Assembly (NCBI GenBank): GCA_963664255.1
Contig: OY760938.1
Span: 186,001-250,000, forward strand
Reading direction: 5' to 3'
Origin: G963663775 sp963664255
GTDB lineage: Bacteria > Bacillota > Clostridia > Oscillospirales > Butyricicoccaceae
DNA length: 64,000 bases
The notes under the pieces are model-generated. The model saw nothing but the letters and a program-made list of their open reading frames with translations, made no database searches and was not told the origin of the DNA. Positions 25,701 to 35,011 of this stretch are shown in pieces (positions within the stretch are counted from its first letter, which is position 1; each line of letters begins with the position of its first letter). Made by a program: the position numbers and the translations under genes.

Positions 25701-26498
25701 CTATACATTTAATTCTTCATGTGCATGACGAACAATTTCTGAAATATGCAGCGGGGCACTTTCGCCCGTCTTGCACAAATATCCTAAAAACTCAATGTTT
25801 CCTTCCGGTCCTTTGATGGGCGAAAAGGTCAATCCATGAATCTGAAATCCCGCATCTGTTGCATTCTGCAAAAACGCTTCTAAAACTTCCATATGAATTT
25901 CTGGCTCGCGCACAACCCCCTTCTTCCCGACGCGCCCCTTCCCTGCTTCAAACTGTGGCTTAATCAGGCACGCGACACGCCCGTTTTCGGAAAGCAACTG
26001 CGACACAACCGGCAAAACCAACTTCAGCGAGATGAAGGAAACATCAATCACACACAGTGACGGAACTTCTTCCAGCTGGTCAGGCGTTACATATCGAATG
26101 TTGGTGCGTTCCATGCATACCACCCGCGGGTCGGTGCGCAGGCTCCACGCCAACTGACCATATCCAACATCAATCGAGTAGACTTTTTTGGCACCACGCT
26201 TCAGCAAGCAATCTGTAAATCCACCCGTTGAAGCGCCTACATCCATCACCACCAACTCCGCAGGGTCGATTGCAAAGTGCTGCAGTGCTTTTTCAATTTT
26301 ATGTCCGCCACGGCTGACATACTCTTTCTCTTTTGAGCGAACTTCAATTTCTGCCGTTTCTTCAACCGCAACACCGGGTTTATCCGCCTTTTGCCCGTTT
26401 ACATAGACCAAGCCTTCCATAATGACCGCTTTCGCACGTTCTCGGGACGGAAACAGCCCTTTTTCAAACAGCAATATATCCAAACGCATTTTACTCAA
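25701..26498 (-). CDS. tlyA: TlyA-family rRNA 2'-O-methyltransferase
   Basis: 265 aa. N-terminal S4 domain (RLDILLFEKGLFPSRERAKA) and an FtsJ-like methyltransferase domain with VMDVGASTGGFTDCLLKRGA and SIDVGYGQLAWSLR; catalytic K-D-K-type residues are spread through CVIDVSFISL and CLIKPQFEAGKG. The TTG at 26498 has GGGGG 7 bases upstream; an ATG at 26489 is the alternative. It overlaps the end of dxs by 8 bases. Confidence 0.9.
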   Translation of the reverse strand: MSKMRLDILLFEKGLFPSRERAKAVIMEGLVYVNGQKADKPGVAVEETAEIEVRSKEKEYVSRGGHKIEKALQHFAIDPAELVVMDVGASTGGFTDCLLKRGAKKVYSIDVGYGQLAWSLRTDPRVVCMERTNIRYVTPDQLEEVPSLCVIDVSFISLKLVLPVVSQLLSENGRVACLIKPQFEAGKGRVGKKGVVREPEIHMEVLEAFLQNATDAGFQIHGLTFSPIKGPEGNIEFLGYLCKTGESAPLHISEIVRHAHEELNV

Positions 26499-28368
26499 AA
26501 TGATTCCCCCTCAACGCCGTATCTACGATGTTCTGCGCATCCAGTCGGCACAGATTCCATAGCTGCTTTACACTTCCATGCGGCAAAAATCGATTTCCGG
26601 TATTGAGCAATGTAAGCTGCTGCATCGCAATCCCACCGGCTGCAATGGTGCTGCGCAGACAATCACCAACACCACCTGTTTCCACACAATCTTCGATTAC
26701 AATCATTTTTTTGCATACTCGAATATGCTCCAGCAGCGCATCTGCATCACAAACGCGCAAATCATTGATTTTATAGACTGCGGCAGATATGCCGTGTTTT
26801 TCCAACATTTCTGCCGCACATAGTGCCTCATTGATGAGAATCCCATAGCTGACCAGCACCATATCTTTTCCGTCGCGCAGTTTTGCGATGGATACCGCAG
26901 AAGAATCCTCCAGATAGAGCCCTTGCGCACCCCGTGGGTATCGAATGGCAACCGGGCCATTCTGGTGATAAATCGCCTGTGAAAGCATCGCGCGCAGTTC
27001 TGCAAAATTTGACGGCGCTAAAATCTTCACACCTGGAATCTGCCGCAAAAACGCCACATCAAACACACCATTGTGCGTCGGTCCGTCTGCACCGACAATC
27101 CCAGCACGGTCTACTGCAAACACAACGTGCAGCCCCTCTATCGCCACATCATGAATGATTTGGTCATAGGCACGCTGTAAAAAGGTCGAATACATGGCAC
27201 AAACCGGCTTTAGCCCTTGCTTTGACATACCGGCGCACATGGCAACGGCGTGCTCTTCCGCAATCCCCACATCAAAGAACCGCTGCGCATATTGGCGGCT
27301 GAACGCTGTCAAACCCGTTCCGGATGGCATTGCAGCTGTCACTGCACAAATGCGCTCATCCTTTGCCGCGAGTTCCATCAAAGCGCTTCCAAAACAAGCA
27401 GAAAAGTCCACCTGCTTGTCAGAAATCGACTTTCCTGTCAGCGGGTTGAATGCTGCCACACCATGAAACTCCCCTGGGTTATTTTCCGCATAGGAATATC
27501 CACGCCCCTTTTGCGTGATGATATGCAGCAAAACGGGTTTTTTCAGCGACTTTGCGTGATTTAAAATTTCACAAACCGCTTTCAAATCGTGTCCATTAAC
27601 CGGACCCAAATAGGCAAACCCCATTTGTTCAAACAGACTGTTTGTCAGCACCATATTTTTAATGCCGGACTTTGTTCTGGTAATAAAATCGGTGATTTTC
27701 TCCCCGCCCGGCATATGAGAAAGTGCATCCCGCACATAGTCTTTTGCGTGCAAATATCGTGGGCTAACACGCAGATTTGCCAGGTGATGGCTCATCGCCC
27801 CCACATTTTGTGCAATCGACATATTGTTGTCATTCAAGACCACGAGCAGTGGCTCACCACAGCCGCCGGCATTGTTCAATGCTTCATATGCCATGCCGCC
27901 AGTCAATGCACCGTCACCAATCACGGCAACCACATGATACTTTTTCGCGCGGAGGGTTCTTGCATGTGCCATGCCCAACGCAACGGAAACAGAATTGGAG
28001 GCATGCCCGGTAATACACGGGTCAGTCGGACTTTCCTCCGGCTTCATGAACCCCGAAAGCCCCTCATAGTGCCGCAAGGTATCGAATTGTTCCCGCCTTC
28101 CGGTCAGTATTTTGTGGATATAACTTTGATGCCCTACATCATAAATGATACGGTCTGAAGAAGTGTCAAAAACACGCTCTAATGCAACCGAAAGTTCTAC
28201 AATCCCCAAATTCGAGGCAAGATGTCCCCCTGTTTTTGAAACATGGTCCATCAAAAATTCACGCAGCGCGCGGCACAATTCCTCCAGCACCCCATAAGAC
28301 ATTTCCTGTAAATCCGCAGTGGACTGCACGCGGTCTAAAATCCCATATCGCTTTTTTTGCATATCCAA
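26491..28368 (-). CDS. dxs: 1-deoxy-D-xylulose-5-phosphate synthase
   Basis: 625 aa, first step of the MEP isoprenoid pathway, thiamine-diphosphate dependent. YDVGHQSYIHKILTGR, the ThDP/Mg motif GDGALTGGMAYEALNNAG ... NDNNMSI, and the transketolase-type centre FFDVGIAEEHAVAMCAG are all present. It lies with ispA in the same strand cluster, so isoprenoid precursor and prenyl chain synthesis are co-located around the candidate OLE RNA. Confidence 0.97.
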   Translation of the reverse strand: MDMQKKRYGILDRVQSTADLQEMSYGVLEELCRALREFLMDHVSKTGGHLASNLGIVELSVALERVFDTSSDRIIYDVGHQSYIHKILTGRREQFDTLRHYEGLSGFMKPEESPTDPCITGHASNSVSVALGMAHARTLRAKKYHVVAVIGDGALTGGMAYEALNNAGGCGEPLLVVLNDNNMSIAQNVGAMSHHLANLRVSPRYLHAKDYVRDALSHMPGGEKITDFITRTKSGIKNMVLTNSLFEQMGFAYLGPVNGHDLKAVCEILNHAKSLKKPVLLHIITQKGRGYSYAENNPGEFHGVAAFNPLTGKSISDKQVDFSACFGSALMELAAKDERICAVTAAMPSGTGLTAFSRQYAQRFFDVGIAEEHAVAMCAGMSKQGLKPVCAMYSTFLQRAYDQIIHDVAIEGLHVVFAVDRAGIVGADGPTHNGVFDVAFLRQIPGVKILAPSNFAELRAMLSQAIYHQNGPVAIRYPRGAQGLYLEDSSAVSIAKLRDGKDMVLVSYGILINEALCAAEMLEKHGISAAVYKINDLRVCDADALLEHIRVCKKMIVIEDCVETGGVGDCLRSTIAAGGIAMQQLTLLNTGNRFLPHGSVKQLWNLCRLDAQNIVDTALRGNHFE

Positions 28369-28383
28369 GGCACTCCGCCCTCC

Positions 28384-28971
28384 CTATTTCCGCTTATCAA
28401 AGGAAAACGGTAAAATTGACAATATTTTTCCGACGCCGAACAAAATCGCACGGCTGCATCCAATCCCGACAGCCTTTCCCGCCGCTTTTCCGCCAATGGT
28501 CAAGGCAGCAATCATCCCTGTAATCCCGAGCGAAACCAAAACGGTTTGTAGCTCTGCCATCGAGCCTGTGAGGTTCGCCACCAAAATGGCGCCCGTTGCA
28601 CCGGAAATGATGCCGGAAATATCTCCCACAACATCGTTGCAAAAGCTAGATACCTTTTCCGCATTGCGAATCAGCCAAACCGCTTCTTTTGCACCCTTTA
28701 CTTTTCGCGCCGCCATAGAATGAAATTCTTTTTCTGTGGAAGCCGTTGCCGCCACGCCAATCATATCAAAAACAATGCCAAAGGCAATAAACATCCATAA
28801 AATGAAAAAGGCCACACTGTTGCTGGCATTTGACAATGCTTCACTCGATAAATACGACATGACCGTCGAAAGCATCAAACTCACAAAAGTAATGGTGAGA
28901 ATCCAACGCACATTAATCAGTCGCCAAACCCCTTGTTTGGGTTTTTTTGGCGATTTCGCACTCCGTTCCAC
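28384..28971 (-). CDS. oapA: OLE-associated membrane protein OapA (candidate)
   Basis: 195 aa with three to four hydrophobic segments (ILTITFVSLMLSTVMSYL, VAFFILWMFIAFGIVFDMIG, LVSLGITGMIAALTIGG) and a positively charged N-terminus. Start GTG 28971 with GAGGAGAG upstream. In bacilli and clostridia carrying OLE RNA, a small membrane protein of this size (OapA) is encoded immediately downstream of the RNA and upstream of dxs, exactly the position here. Assignment rests on size, topology and synteny; without the RNA context it would be an unnamed DUF21-like membrane protein. Confidence 0.7.
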   Translation of the reverse strand: MERSAKSPKKPKQGVWRLINVRWILTITFVSLMLSTVMSYLSSEALSNASNSVAFFILWMFIAFGIVFDMIGVAATASTEKEFHSMAARKVKGAKEAVWLIRNAEKVSSFCNDVVGDISGIISGATGAILVANLTGSMAELQTVLVSLGITGMIAALTIGGKAAGKAVGIGCSRAILFGVGKILSILPFSFDKRK

Positions 28972-28995
28972 GCAATTTCTCTCCTCGTTATATTA

Positions 28996-29194
28996 GAACC
29001 TGTATGCATACGGCAAACGGATGAAGCAGGCATATCTTTTCCGCTATGCGGTGTTAAAAAGTCCTGGAATATAGCAAGTTCCCCAAGGAGATTTGCTTGC
29101 ACTGACGTGCTCACCTTATATTCCTGCACCTTTTTGCCGTGCCTAACAAAAAATCTATACTGTTTCTCCCATTCTCGTTTATGCATACAGGTTC
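28996..29194. mobile_element. 199-bp MITE between OLE RNA and oapA
   Basis: Perfect 15-bp terminal inverted repeats GAACCTGTATGCATA (28996-29010) and TATGCATACAGGTTC (29180-29194), flanked on both sides by TTA (28993-28995 and 29195-29197), a probable 3-bp target duplication as made by IS5-like elements. No transposase inside. It ends 25 bases from the oapA start codon. Confidence 0.75.
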
Positions 29195-29244
29195 TTAGAA
29201 AAGCCCAAAAGCACTCTTTCAGGCCTTATATCCATTTAAAAGTG

Positions 29245-29860
29245 GCAGCAGGTGTAGTAAATCTTACGGCTTGAGGTTCGGTTGGATTTCCCCATGGACT
29301 GCCATGCGTCGCCGTCATGGTGGTTTCCCTTTAGAGTCCACGCCGGGATGTTACCATCACCGGGACCGAATTGCCACTTAGACCGTACTGCAATCCCACA
29401 CCTGCCCTTATTTCAGACAGCCTAGGTGTTTTCCACCGCAGCCAAAACGATTCTTAGCCTCTTTTGCAGACAGAGTTTCACCGATCAATACCTCGTTTGT
29501 CCTGGCCGGGACGCACAAGGCGGGTATCGGATCCGCCAAGCCCACGCAAGGCAGGCTACGCTGCACACAGCGCTTCAACCGCTTGTGCATTCTCTTACGA
29601 GAACGCCTACACAGTCTCCACACCGCAATGCAGGTTCACCCCGCTCCGTAGGACATCCGGCAATCGCTTGCGCGATGGTATAGGTGTCCCACAAACACGG
29701 GTCTCCACGGCAATAGGGTCGGTATTTCATGCCATTGAAACGCGCCCTAGAGCCTTAACCTCCAGCACTCACCCCAAACTGGGCGTAAGAAGCAAGCACC
29801 AGAGACTTCATCGATGTGCCCTTCTACGGATTTTTAGGCCCGTCCTGGGAATCGCATGTA
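29245..29860 (-). ncRNA. ole: Candidate OLE (ornate large extremophilic) RNA
   Basis: About 600 bases with no credible ORF on either strand but strongly RNA-like composition and many local stems (for example GGTGCTTGCTTC ... and GTCCTACGGAGCGG regions on the minus strand). The gene order xseA-xseB-ispA-[here]-membrane protein-dxs is the known setting of OLE RNA in Firmicutes, and the length fits the about 610-nt RNA. OLE forms a membrane-bound ribonucleoprotein with OapA involved in stress responses. Ends are approximate; a covariance-model search would settle it. Confidence 0.7.
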
Positions 29861-29957
29861 CTGACTAGGATACTGCACCACATACCGATACGTTACCACA
29901 TTCTCATACATTTTTCAAGTCACATGGTTTATAAATTTTCACACAGTTTTGTAAAAA

Positions 29958-30902
29958 TCAACAATCACGTGTTGACAGCTGCTCTGCCAAAAGATGCAAA
30001 AATACAAAATCATCAAAGTGTTTTGCGGCTTCTTTGGCGGATTGTGTCAGTTCCTGCACCAAATCCTTGCATTTTTCCATCCCCAGCAGGCTCGGAAAGG
30101 TTGATTTTTCGCTTTGTAAATCTTTTCCCAATGTTTTCCCAACCTTTTCACTGTCGCCCTCCAAATCCAAAAGGTCATCTTGAATTTGAAACGCCAGTCC
30201 GATGGCATTGCCATAGTCCTCTGCCGCGCGCAAGGTCTGTGCATCGGTTCTACCTGCCAAAATACAGCCCATCATGGCAGCGGCGCGAATCAGCGCGCCG
30301 GTTTTCAGTTCCTGCAGCAGCACCAATTCCTCCAGTGGCACGTGATGTCCTTCTGCCTCCAAATCCATGATTTGACCGCCAATCATGCCATCCATACCGG
30401 ATGCACGCGACAAAACCGAAGCACACTGCAAAATTGCCTGCGGTGAAAACGCCGTTGTATGCACAGCATCCAGCATGGTTTCAAATGCACGGTTGAGCAA
30501 GGCATCTCCTGCGAGTACAGCAATTCCCTCTCCATACCTCTTGTGACTGGTCGGCTTTCCGCGGCGAAAATCATCATTGTCCATGCAGGGCAAATCATCA
30601 TGAATCAGAGAATAGGTGTGTATCATTTCGAGCGCGGCTGCAAACGGTGCCGCCGCCTGTACATCACCACCACAAATGCGGCAAAACTCCAGAAGCAGTG
30701 CCGGTCGCAGCCGTTTCCCGCCAGCAAATGCCGAGTACGCCGCCGCATGATAGATGGTTTCATATTTACACGCAGCGGCGGCTGTTTCTAGCCGTCCATC
30801 ATGCAAATGCCAATATGCAACCTGCTCCGGTGCAGATAAATAGGTTTGCAGTGCCGCTTCCGTCAGCGCACTGTATTCCCGTAGTCGTTGCTGTACATCC
30901 AA
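29958..30902 (-). CDS. ispA: Polyprenyl (farnesyl/geranyl) diphosphate synthase
   Basis: 314 aa. The first Asp-rich motif DDLPCMDNDDFRRGKPTSH and the second QIQDDLLDLEGD identify an all-trans short-chain prenyltransferase; GGKRLRPALLLE binds the substrate diphosphate. The best start is the TTG at 30902 (LDVQQRLREYS), 8 bases after GGAGGA and just past the xseB stop; the longer frame to 30947 would overlap xseB by 44 bases. Confidence 0.93.
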   Translation of the reverse strand: MDVQQRLREYSALTEAALQTYLSAPEQVAYWHLHDGRLETAAAACKYETIYHAAAYSAFAGGKRLRPALLLEFCRICGGDVQAAAPFAAALEMIHTYSLIHDDLPCMDNDDFRRGKPTSHKRYGEGIAVLAGDALLNRAFETMLDAVHTTAFSPQAILQCASVLSRASGMDGMIGGQIMDLEAEGHHVPLEELVLLQELKTGALIRAAAMMGCILAGRTDAQTLRAAEDYGNAIGLAFQIQDDLLDLEGDSEKVGKTLGKDLQSEKSTFPSLLGMEKCKDLVQELTQSAKEAAKHFDDFVFLHLLAEQLSTRDC

Positions 30903-30903
30903 T

Positions 30904-31146
30904 TTATGATTCCTCCGCAGAAAATGGGGTTTCAACCAGTGGTGCATCCTCCTGCTTGCGCAGCATCAAAACAACCTGCTGTTCTGCCATGTCCAGTTGC
31001 TTGCTCAATGCTGCTGACAGCTTGCTGCCTTCTTCAAACAGTGCCATGCTCTTTTCCAGTGAAATATCACCTTGTTCTAAGGTACTCACAATCTGTTCTA
31101 ATTTTTTCATAGATTCTTCAAAGCTGATATTTTTTCTAGCCGCCAT
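30904..31146 (-). CDS. xseB: Exodeoxyribonuclease VII small subunit
   Basis: 80 aa. SFEESMKKLEQIVSTLEQGD followed by LEKSMALFEEGSKLS is the family signature: two helices forming a coiled coil that assembles on XseA. It starts directly after the xseA stop codon. Confidence 0.95.
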   Translation of the reverse strand: MAARKNISFEESMKKLEQIVSTLEQGDISLEKSMALFEEGSKLSAALSKQLDMAEQQVVLMLRKQEDAPLVETPFSAEES

Positions 31147-32430
31147 TTACGCTCTCCCTGCCTTTTCGATTTCTGTTACCGTGCACTTTGCAGTGCCATC
31201 CACAAATTGCACCTGTATCGCCTGCCTCTGCTGCAATGCTGCAACGCTGGTAATCGGCAGCTTTTTTTCGTTGTATGCAACGGTGTATCCCCGCGCCAAA
31301 ACCTTCAGCGGACTCAGTGCATCGAGTTTTGCAACTTGATTGGTCAATCGCTTTCTGCTGTCTGCAAATTTTGCATCTGCCAGTGCCTGTAATTTGGTTT
31401 GCAGATAGTTTAACGAAATGCGATAGGTCTGTACCATATATTGCGGAGAGCACATGGAAAGCCGCTGCATCGATTGCGCCAATGCCGTTCGGCGGCTTGC
31501 AATCCGCTTGGCAGGGGTGCATTCAAACAAGTGCTGTGTCAGCATGCTTACAGAGCGTCTTTCTGCCTGTATCTTTGCCGTCAGTGAGGATTTCATGGCA
31601 CTTTGTATGTTCTGTAATGACAGCTGCAACGCCGCCATATCAGGCGCCACCAGTTCTGCGGCGGCAGACGGGGTTGGCGCACGCAAATCCGCAACATAAT
31701 CTGCAATGGTCACATCCGGTTCATGTCCCACTGCTGAAATTACAGGGATTTGGGAGGCATAAATTGCACGTGCAACCGCTTCGCTGTTAAAGGCCCAAAG
31801 CTCCTCCAGCGAGCCGCCGCCGCGCCCTATAATAACAACCTCCGCCTGTGCCTGCGCATTGACCTCACGCAGTGCACGGCACAAATCATCTGGTGCACGC
31901 GTACCTTGCACCAATGCAGGATAAATCTGTATCTTTGCAATCGGCCAACGCCGCTGTAGAATGCGTATCATATCATGCACCGCGGCACCGGTCGGTGCTG
32001 TAATCAGCGCAATGGTCTTAGGCGATTGCGGAAGTGGTCGTTTATGTGCTTCGGAAAACAGACCTTCCTCTTCAAGCTGTTTTTTGATTTGCTCGAATGC
32101 GGTGTGCAGTGCCCCTGCCCCGTCCGGCATCATATCTGCAATATAAAATTGCACCTGTCCGCTTTTCGGAAAACTGCTGATGCGTCCGCGTGCAATGACC
32201 TTCATGCCATTCTGCAAGCGAAACCGCAAACGCATCGCATCTGCGCGAAACATCACGGCATTGATGGCAGCATCTTCGTCTTTTAATGTCAAGTAATGCT
32301 GTCCGGAGGTGTGCGCTTTATAGTTGGAGATTTCACCTTGCACAAAAATATTGCGAAACGGCAGATTTCTCTCCAACAATGCCTTGACCTCCTGATTCAG
32401 TTGGGTAACGGAATAGATTTTGCTTGCCAT
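31147..32430 (-). CDS. xseA: Exodeoxyribonuclease VII large subunit
   Basis: 427 aa from ATG 32430 (MASKIYSVTQLNQEVKALL) with GGAGA upstream. N-terminal OB fold (NIFVQGEISNYKAHTSGQHY), catalytic domain with ALITAPTGAAVHDMIRILQR, VVIIGRGGGSLEELWAFN and SAVGHEPDVTIADYVADLRA, then a long coiled coil to the C-terminus. Degrades single-stranded DNA together with XseB. Its start overlaps the end of the upstream gene by 34 bases. Confidence 0.95.
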   Translation of the reverse strand: MASKIYSVTQLNQEVKALLERNLPFRNIFVQGEISNYKAHTSGQHYLTLKDEDAAINAVMFRADAMRLRFRLQNGMKVIARGRISSFPKSGQVQFYIADMMPDGAGALHTAFEQIKKQLEEEGLFSEAHKRPLPQSPKTIALITAPTGAAVHDMIRILQRRWPIAKIQIYPALVQGTRAPDDLCRALREVNAQAQAEVVIIGRGGGSLEELWAFNSEAVARAIYASQIPVISAVGHEPDVTIADYVADLRAPTPSAAAELVAPDMAALQLSLQNIQSAMKSSLTAKIQAERRSVSMLTQHLFECTPAKRIASRRTALAQSMQRLSMCSPQYMVQTYRISLNYLQTKLQALADAKFADSRKRLTNQVAKLDALSPLKVLARGYTVAYNEKKLPITSVAALQQRQAIQVQFVDGTAKCTVTEIEKAGRA

Positions 32431-33380
32431 AATTGTTCTCCATTCTGCAAAGCCGCCAGTACCGCTGCGCCCACTGCATTGTCCCCAGACAAGCACGCCT
32501 GCGCAAAATAAGCACCAAAGCGTGCCTGCATCCGCGTTTGCAGCAATCGGCTGGACATCACACCACCTGCACAAAGAATCGGAAGCGGATATTGCCGCAA
32601 TGCCTGCTCGGTTGCTTTCTCCAAACCCATAGCAATGGTTTCTATGACATAACGCGCAATGGTCGCGGGTAAAGCTTCACGCTCTACCAAAGACCGCACC
32701 TGATTTTCTACGCCGGAAAGCGAAAAACGACACGCAGTTACCTTTGGCGAAAATGGCTTTATCGGTGTTTGTGCCTGTGCAGAAAGTGCATCCAGTTCTG
32801 TCCCCGCAGGAAAACATAGCCCGAGCATTTGCCCTGTGCGGTCTATCAGTTGACCCGCTGTCAAATCGCTTGTTCCGCCGATGCATTGTGCATCTGGCAA
32901 TCCGCTTTTATCGGGTGTAACAAGCAGCAGTTCTGTAGTGCCACCGGACAAGTGCCACGCCAAAAAAGGCGTTTCCAATAGATGCAGACAATTTGCAGAC
33001 AATGCCGCCGCCGCCAAATGTCCCTGCTGATGGGAGCATGGGAACAACGGCACACCCAATAGATGCGCCGTACTGCGCGCTACACTTTCCCCTGCCAAAA
33101 AGCATGGCATATACGACCCCTCTACCGCACGCGGTCTGGTGCTGACACCCACCGCGCGGACGTTTTTGCCGATGCCGTTTTCTAAACCGGCAATCATCTC
33201 ATGCAGGTGCACCGTATGCTGAAATAATGCCTCGGACTGCCGCAAGCCTATCGCACCCTTCGGCACCTCTAGCAGACGCCCTTGGTTCTGCCACGCAAGC
33301 CCTGCTGCATCGAAACTTGCCGCCGAAGTGCGATAATTGCTGGTGTCCACGCCAAAATACAGCTGATGTTTTGTATCCAT
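32397..33380 (-). CDS. TsaD/Kae1-like peptidase M22 family paralogue
   Basis: 327 aa, actin-like ATPase fold. FGVDTSNYRTSAASFDAAG at the N-terminus, the metal-binding pair in CSHQQGHLAAA, HLSGGTTELLLVTP, and the C-terminal ILCAGGVMSSRLL are those of the TsaD/OSGEP superfamily. It is a divergent paralogue typical of the clostridial nusB-xseA cluster; the true tRNA t6A enzyme is probably elsewhere. Role unknown. Confidence 0.8.
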   Translation of the reverse strand: MDTKHQLYFGVDTSNYRTSAASFDAAGLAWQNQGRLLEVPKGAIGLRQSEALFQHTVHLHEMIAGLENGIGKNVRAVGVSTRPRAVEGSYMPCFLAGESVARSTAHLLGVPLFPCSHQQGHLAAAALSANCLHLLETPFLAWHLSGGTTELLLVTPDKSGLPDAQCIGGTSDLTAGQLIDRTGQMLGLCFPAGTELDALSAQAQTPIKPFSPKVTACRFSLSGVENQVRSLVEREALPATIARYVIETIAMGLEKATEQALRQYPLPILCAGGVMSSRLLQTRMQARFGAYFAQACLSGDNAVGAAVLAALQNGEQLWQAKSIPLPN

Positions 33381-33381
33381 A

Positions 33382-33840
33382 TTATTCTTGCTGTGCTTGT
33401 TCCTGCTTGCGGTTCACAGTGCCTAAAATACCATTGATAAACGCACTGGATTCTGCGGAATCATAGGATTTTGCCAGTTCCACCGCCTCGTTGATGGCAA
33501 CACCAACCGGAACATCTTCCACATTCTGCATTTCATACAGGGCAAGCCGCAAAATTGCAACCGTCATGCGGGACAATCTGGAGAACGACCACGCTTTGGA
33601 ATGCTCCGTGATGATGCTATCCAACTCCTGTTGTTTCAAAAACACACCTTTCACCGTTTCTGTGATGTATTTCTTGTCGTTTTCATCCAAATTCTCGGCA
33701 TATAAGGCAAGCTCCTTGCCAATGGATGTCTTTATTTCTTGACGCAAGCGGTCTGTAATCGTTTCTTCCAGCGAATTCGCCTCAAAACCCATTTCAAAAA
33801 TCAGATGCAGGGCAATTTCTCTTGCATTTTTTCTGCTCAC
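33382..33840 (-). CDS. nusB: Transcription antitermination factor NusB
   Basis: 152 aa from the GTG at 33840 (SRKNAREIALHLIFEMGFE) because GGAGGA sits 6 bases upstream; the longer frame to 33870 lacks an RBS. The conserved C-terminal block VPVGVAINEAVELAKSYDS with FINGILGTV is intact. It is the first gene of the long minus-strand cluster reaching to tyrS. Confidence 0.95.
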   Translation of the reverse strand: MSRKNAREIALHLIFEMGFEANSLEETITDRLRQEIKTSIGKELALYAENLDENDKKYITETVKGVFLKQQELDSIITEHSKAWSFSRLSRMTVAILRLALYEMQNVEDVPVGVAINEAVELAKSYDSAESSAFINGILGTVNRKQEQAQQE

Positions 33841-33981
33841 AGTAATCCTCCGTGCCTTTTCAATGTACAAAATCTATGACTAATGATTTATTTTACCGCA
33901 ATTACCAGACAAACGCAATAGGAAAGGTGCATTTTCGCCATTGTTTTTCTGCTTTTACATCTATCGCACAATCCTCTCTGC

Positions 33982-34857
33982 CTATTGCAGCAAGCTGCGA
34001 AAACGATAGGGCGTGAAATGATTCATTTGCTTAAACGCACGAATAAAATGCGAGGTTGAGGAAAACCCACACTGCTGCCCCACCTCCTCTACAGACAAAA
34101 GTGTTTCTGACAGCAGCTTTTTTGCCTGATTCATGCGCAAATTGAGCAGGTATCCATGCACAGACATCCCCGTTTCTGCACGAAACAGCCGCGCAAAGTG
34201 ATATTTACTCAGTATCACAACCTTGGATAATTCTTCTAATGTCAGTGCTTCCGCAAAGTGCTGCTCCATATATTGCTTTGCAGCAGCTACAGCGGGATGC
34301 GCACAGCGTCTTGCATCTTGTGCGGTTGCCAAGCCGCCCAAAACCGTTTGCAGCTGTATCGAATAATAGTGCTCATTCATATCACCGGCACGAATGCCAT
34401 GCAGAATGTTAAAAAAATGCACGCCCAAATCCGAATGGTTCGGAAAATGTGCCCATTGCCGTTCATAGAGCATATCGCAGTATGCTTGCGATGCACTGCC
34501 CCCAAAATGAATCCAGCGAAACTGCACCTGCGTTTCTGCCCAATATTGATTGGGAACTTTGCAATCGAGCAGTACAATATCCCCTGCCTTTGCAGAAAAT
34601 GTTTGTCCAAGGTATTGAACCCCCATGCTTCCTCGCACAATATAAAACAAAATGAACGCATCAAACACATCCCTCTCATCCCGCTCGACACGATAAGATG
34701 GTGTGCAGACATATTCTGCGCCCCAATGCGGATAGAATAAATTCTCCTGCGCAAATGCAGACACGCTGAAGAAATAGATTCCCTCTTTTTTTAAAATACC
34801 TTGTTCTTGTTCAATAATACCCTTTTGAATCGTTTCCACAGATTTGCCCTTTCTCAT
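33982..34857 (-). CDS. AraC-family transcriptional regulator
   Basis: 291 aa. N-terminal cupin-like sensor (FILFYIVRGSMGVQYLGQTF, KAGDIVLLDCKVPNQYW) and C-terminal double HTH (LTLEELSKVVILSKYHFARL ... VEEVGQQCGFSSTSHFIRAF). Transcribed divergently from the inositol-type operon that starts 155 bases away, so it very likely controls it in response to a sugar or polyol. Confidence 0.9.
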   Translation of the reverse strand: MRKGKSVETIQKGIIEQEQGILKKEGIYFFSVSAFAQENLFYPHWGAEYVCTPSYRVERDERDVFDAFILFYIVRGSMGVQYLGQTFSAKAGDIVLLDCKVPNQYWAETQVQFRWIHFGGSASQAYCDMLYERQWAHFPNHSDLGVHFFNILHGIRAGDMNEHYYSIQLQTVLGGLATAQDARRCAHPAVAAAKQYMEQHFAEALTLEELSKVVILSKYHFARLFRAETGMSVHGYLLNLRMNQAKKLLSETLLSVEEVGQQCGFSSTSHFIRAFKQMNHFTPYRFRSLLQ

Positions 34858-35011
34858 TTAAAACATAGCACGAAATGTATATTTTTTAGCAAGCGGCGGC
34901 AGTGACACATTTTTCATGTAAGTATACAATAGAACCATAGAGAAATCAACCAGCGTATATCGTGAATATTAACAAAATAACACCATATTTTTTTGTACGG
35001 AGGAACAGGAA

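Noticed and set aside
28917..29186. 89-aa ORF through the MITE and into oapA
   Set aside because: Begins at the MITE inverted repeat, overlaps oapA in another frame and has no RBS.
29245..29860. RNase P RNA, tmRNA or group II intron
   Set aside because: None of their conserved cores (e.g. tmRNA ends or RNase P GAGGAAAGTCC) was found; synteny points to OLE RNA.
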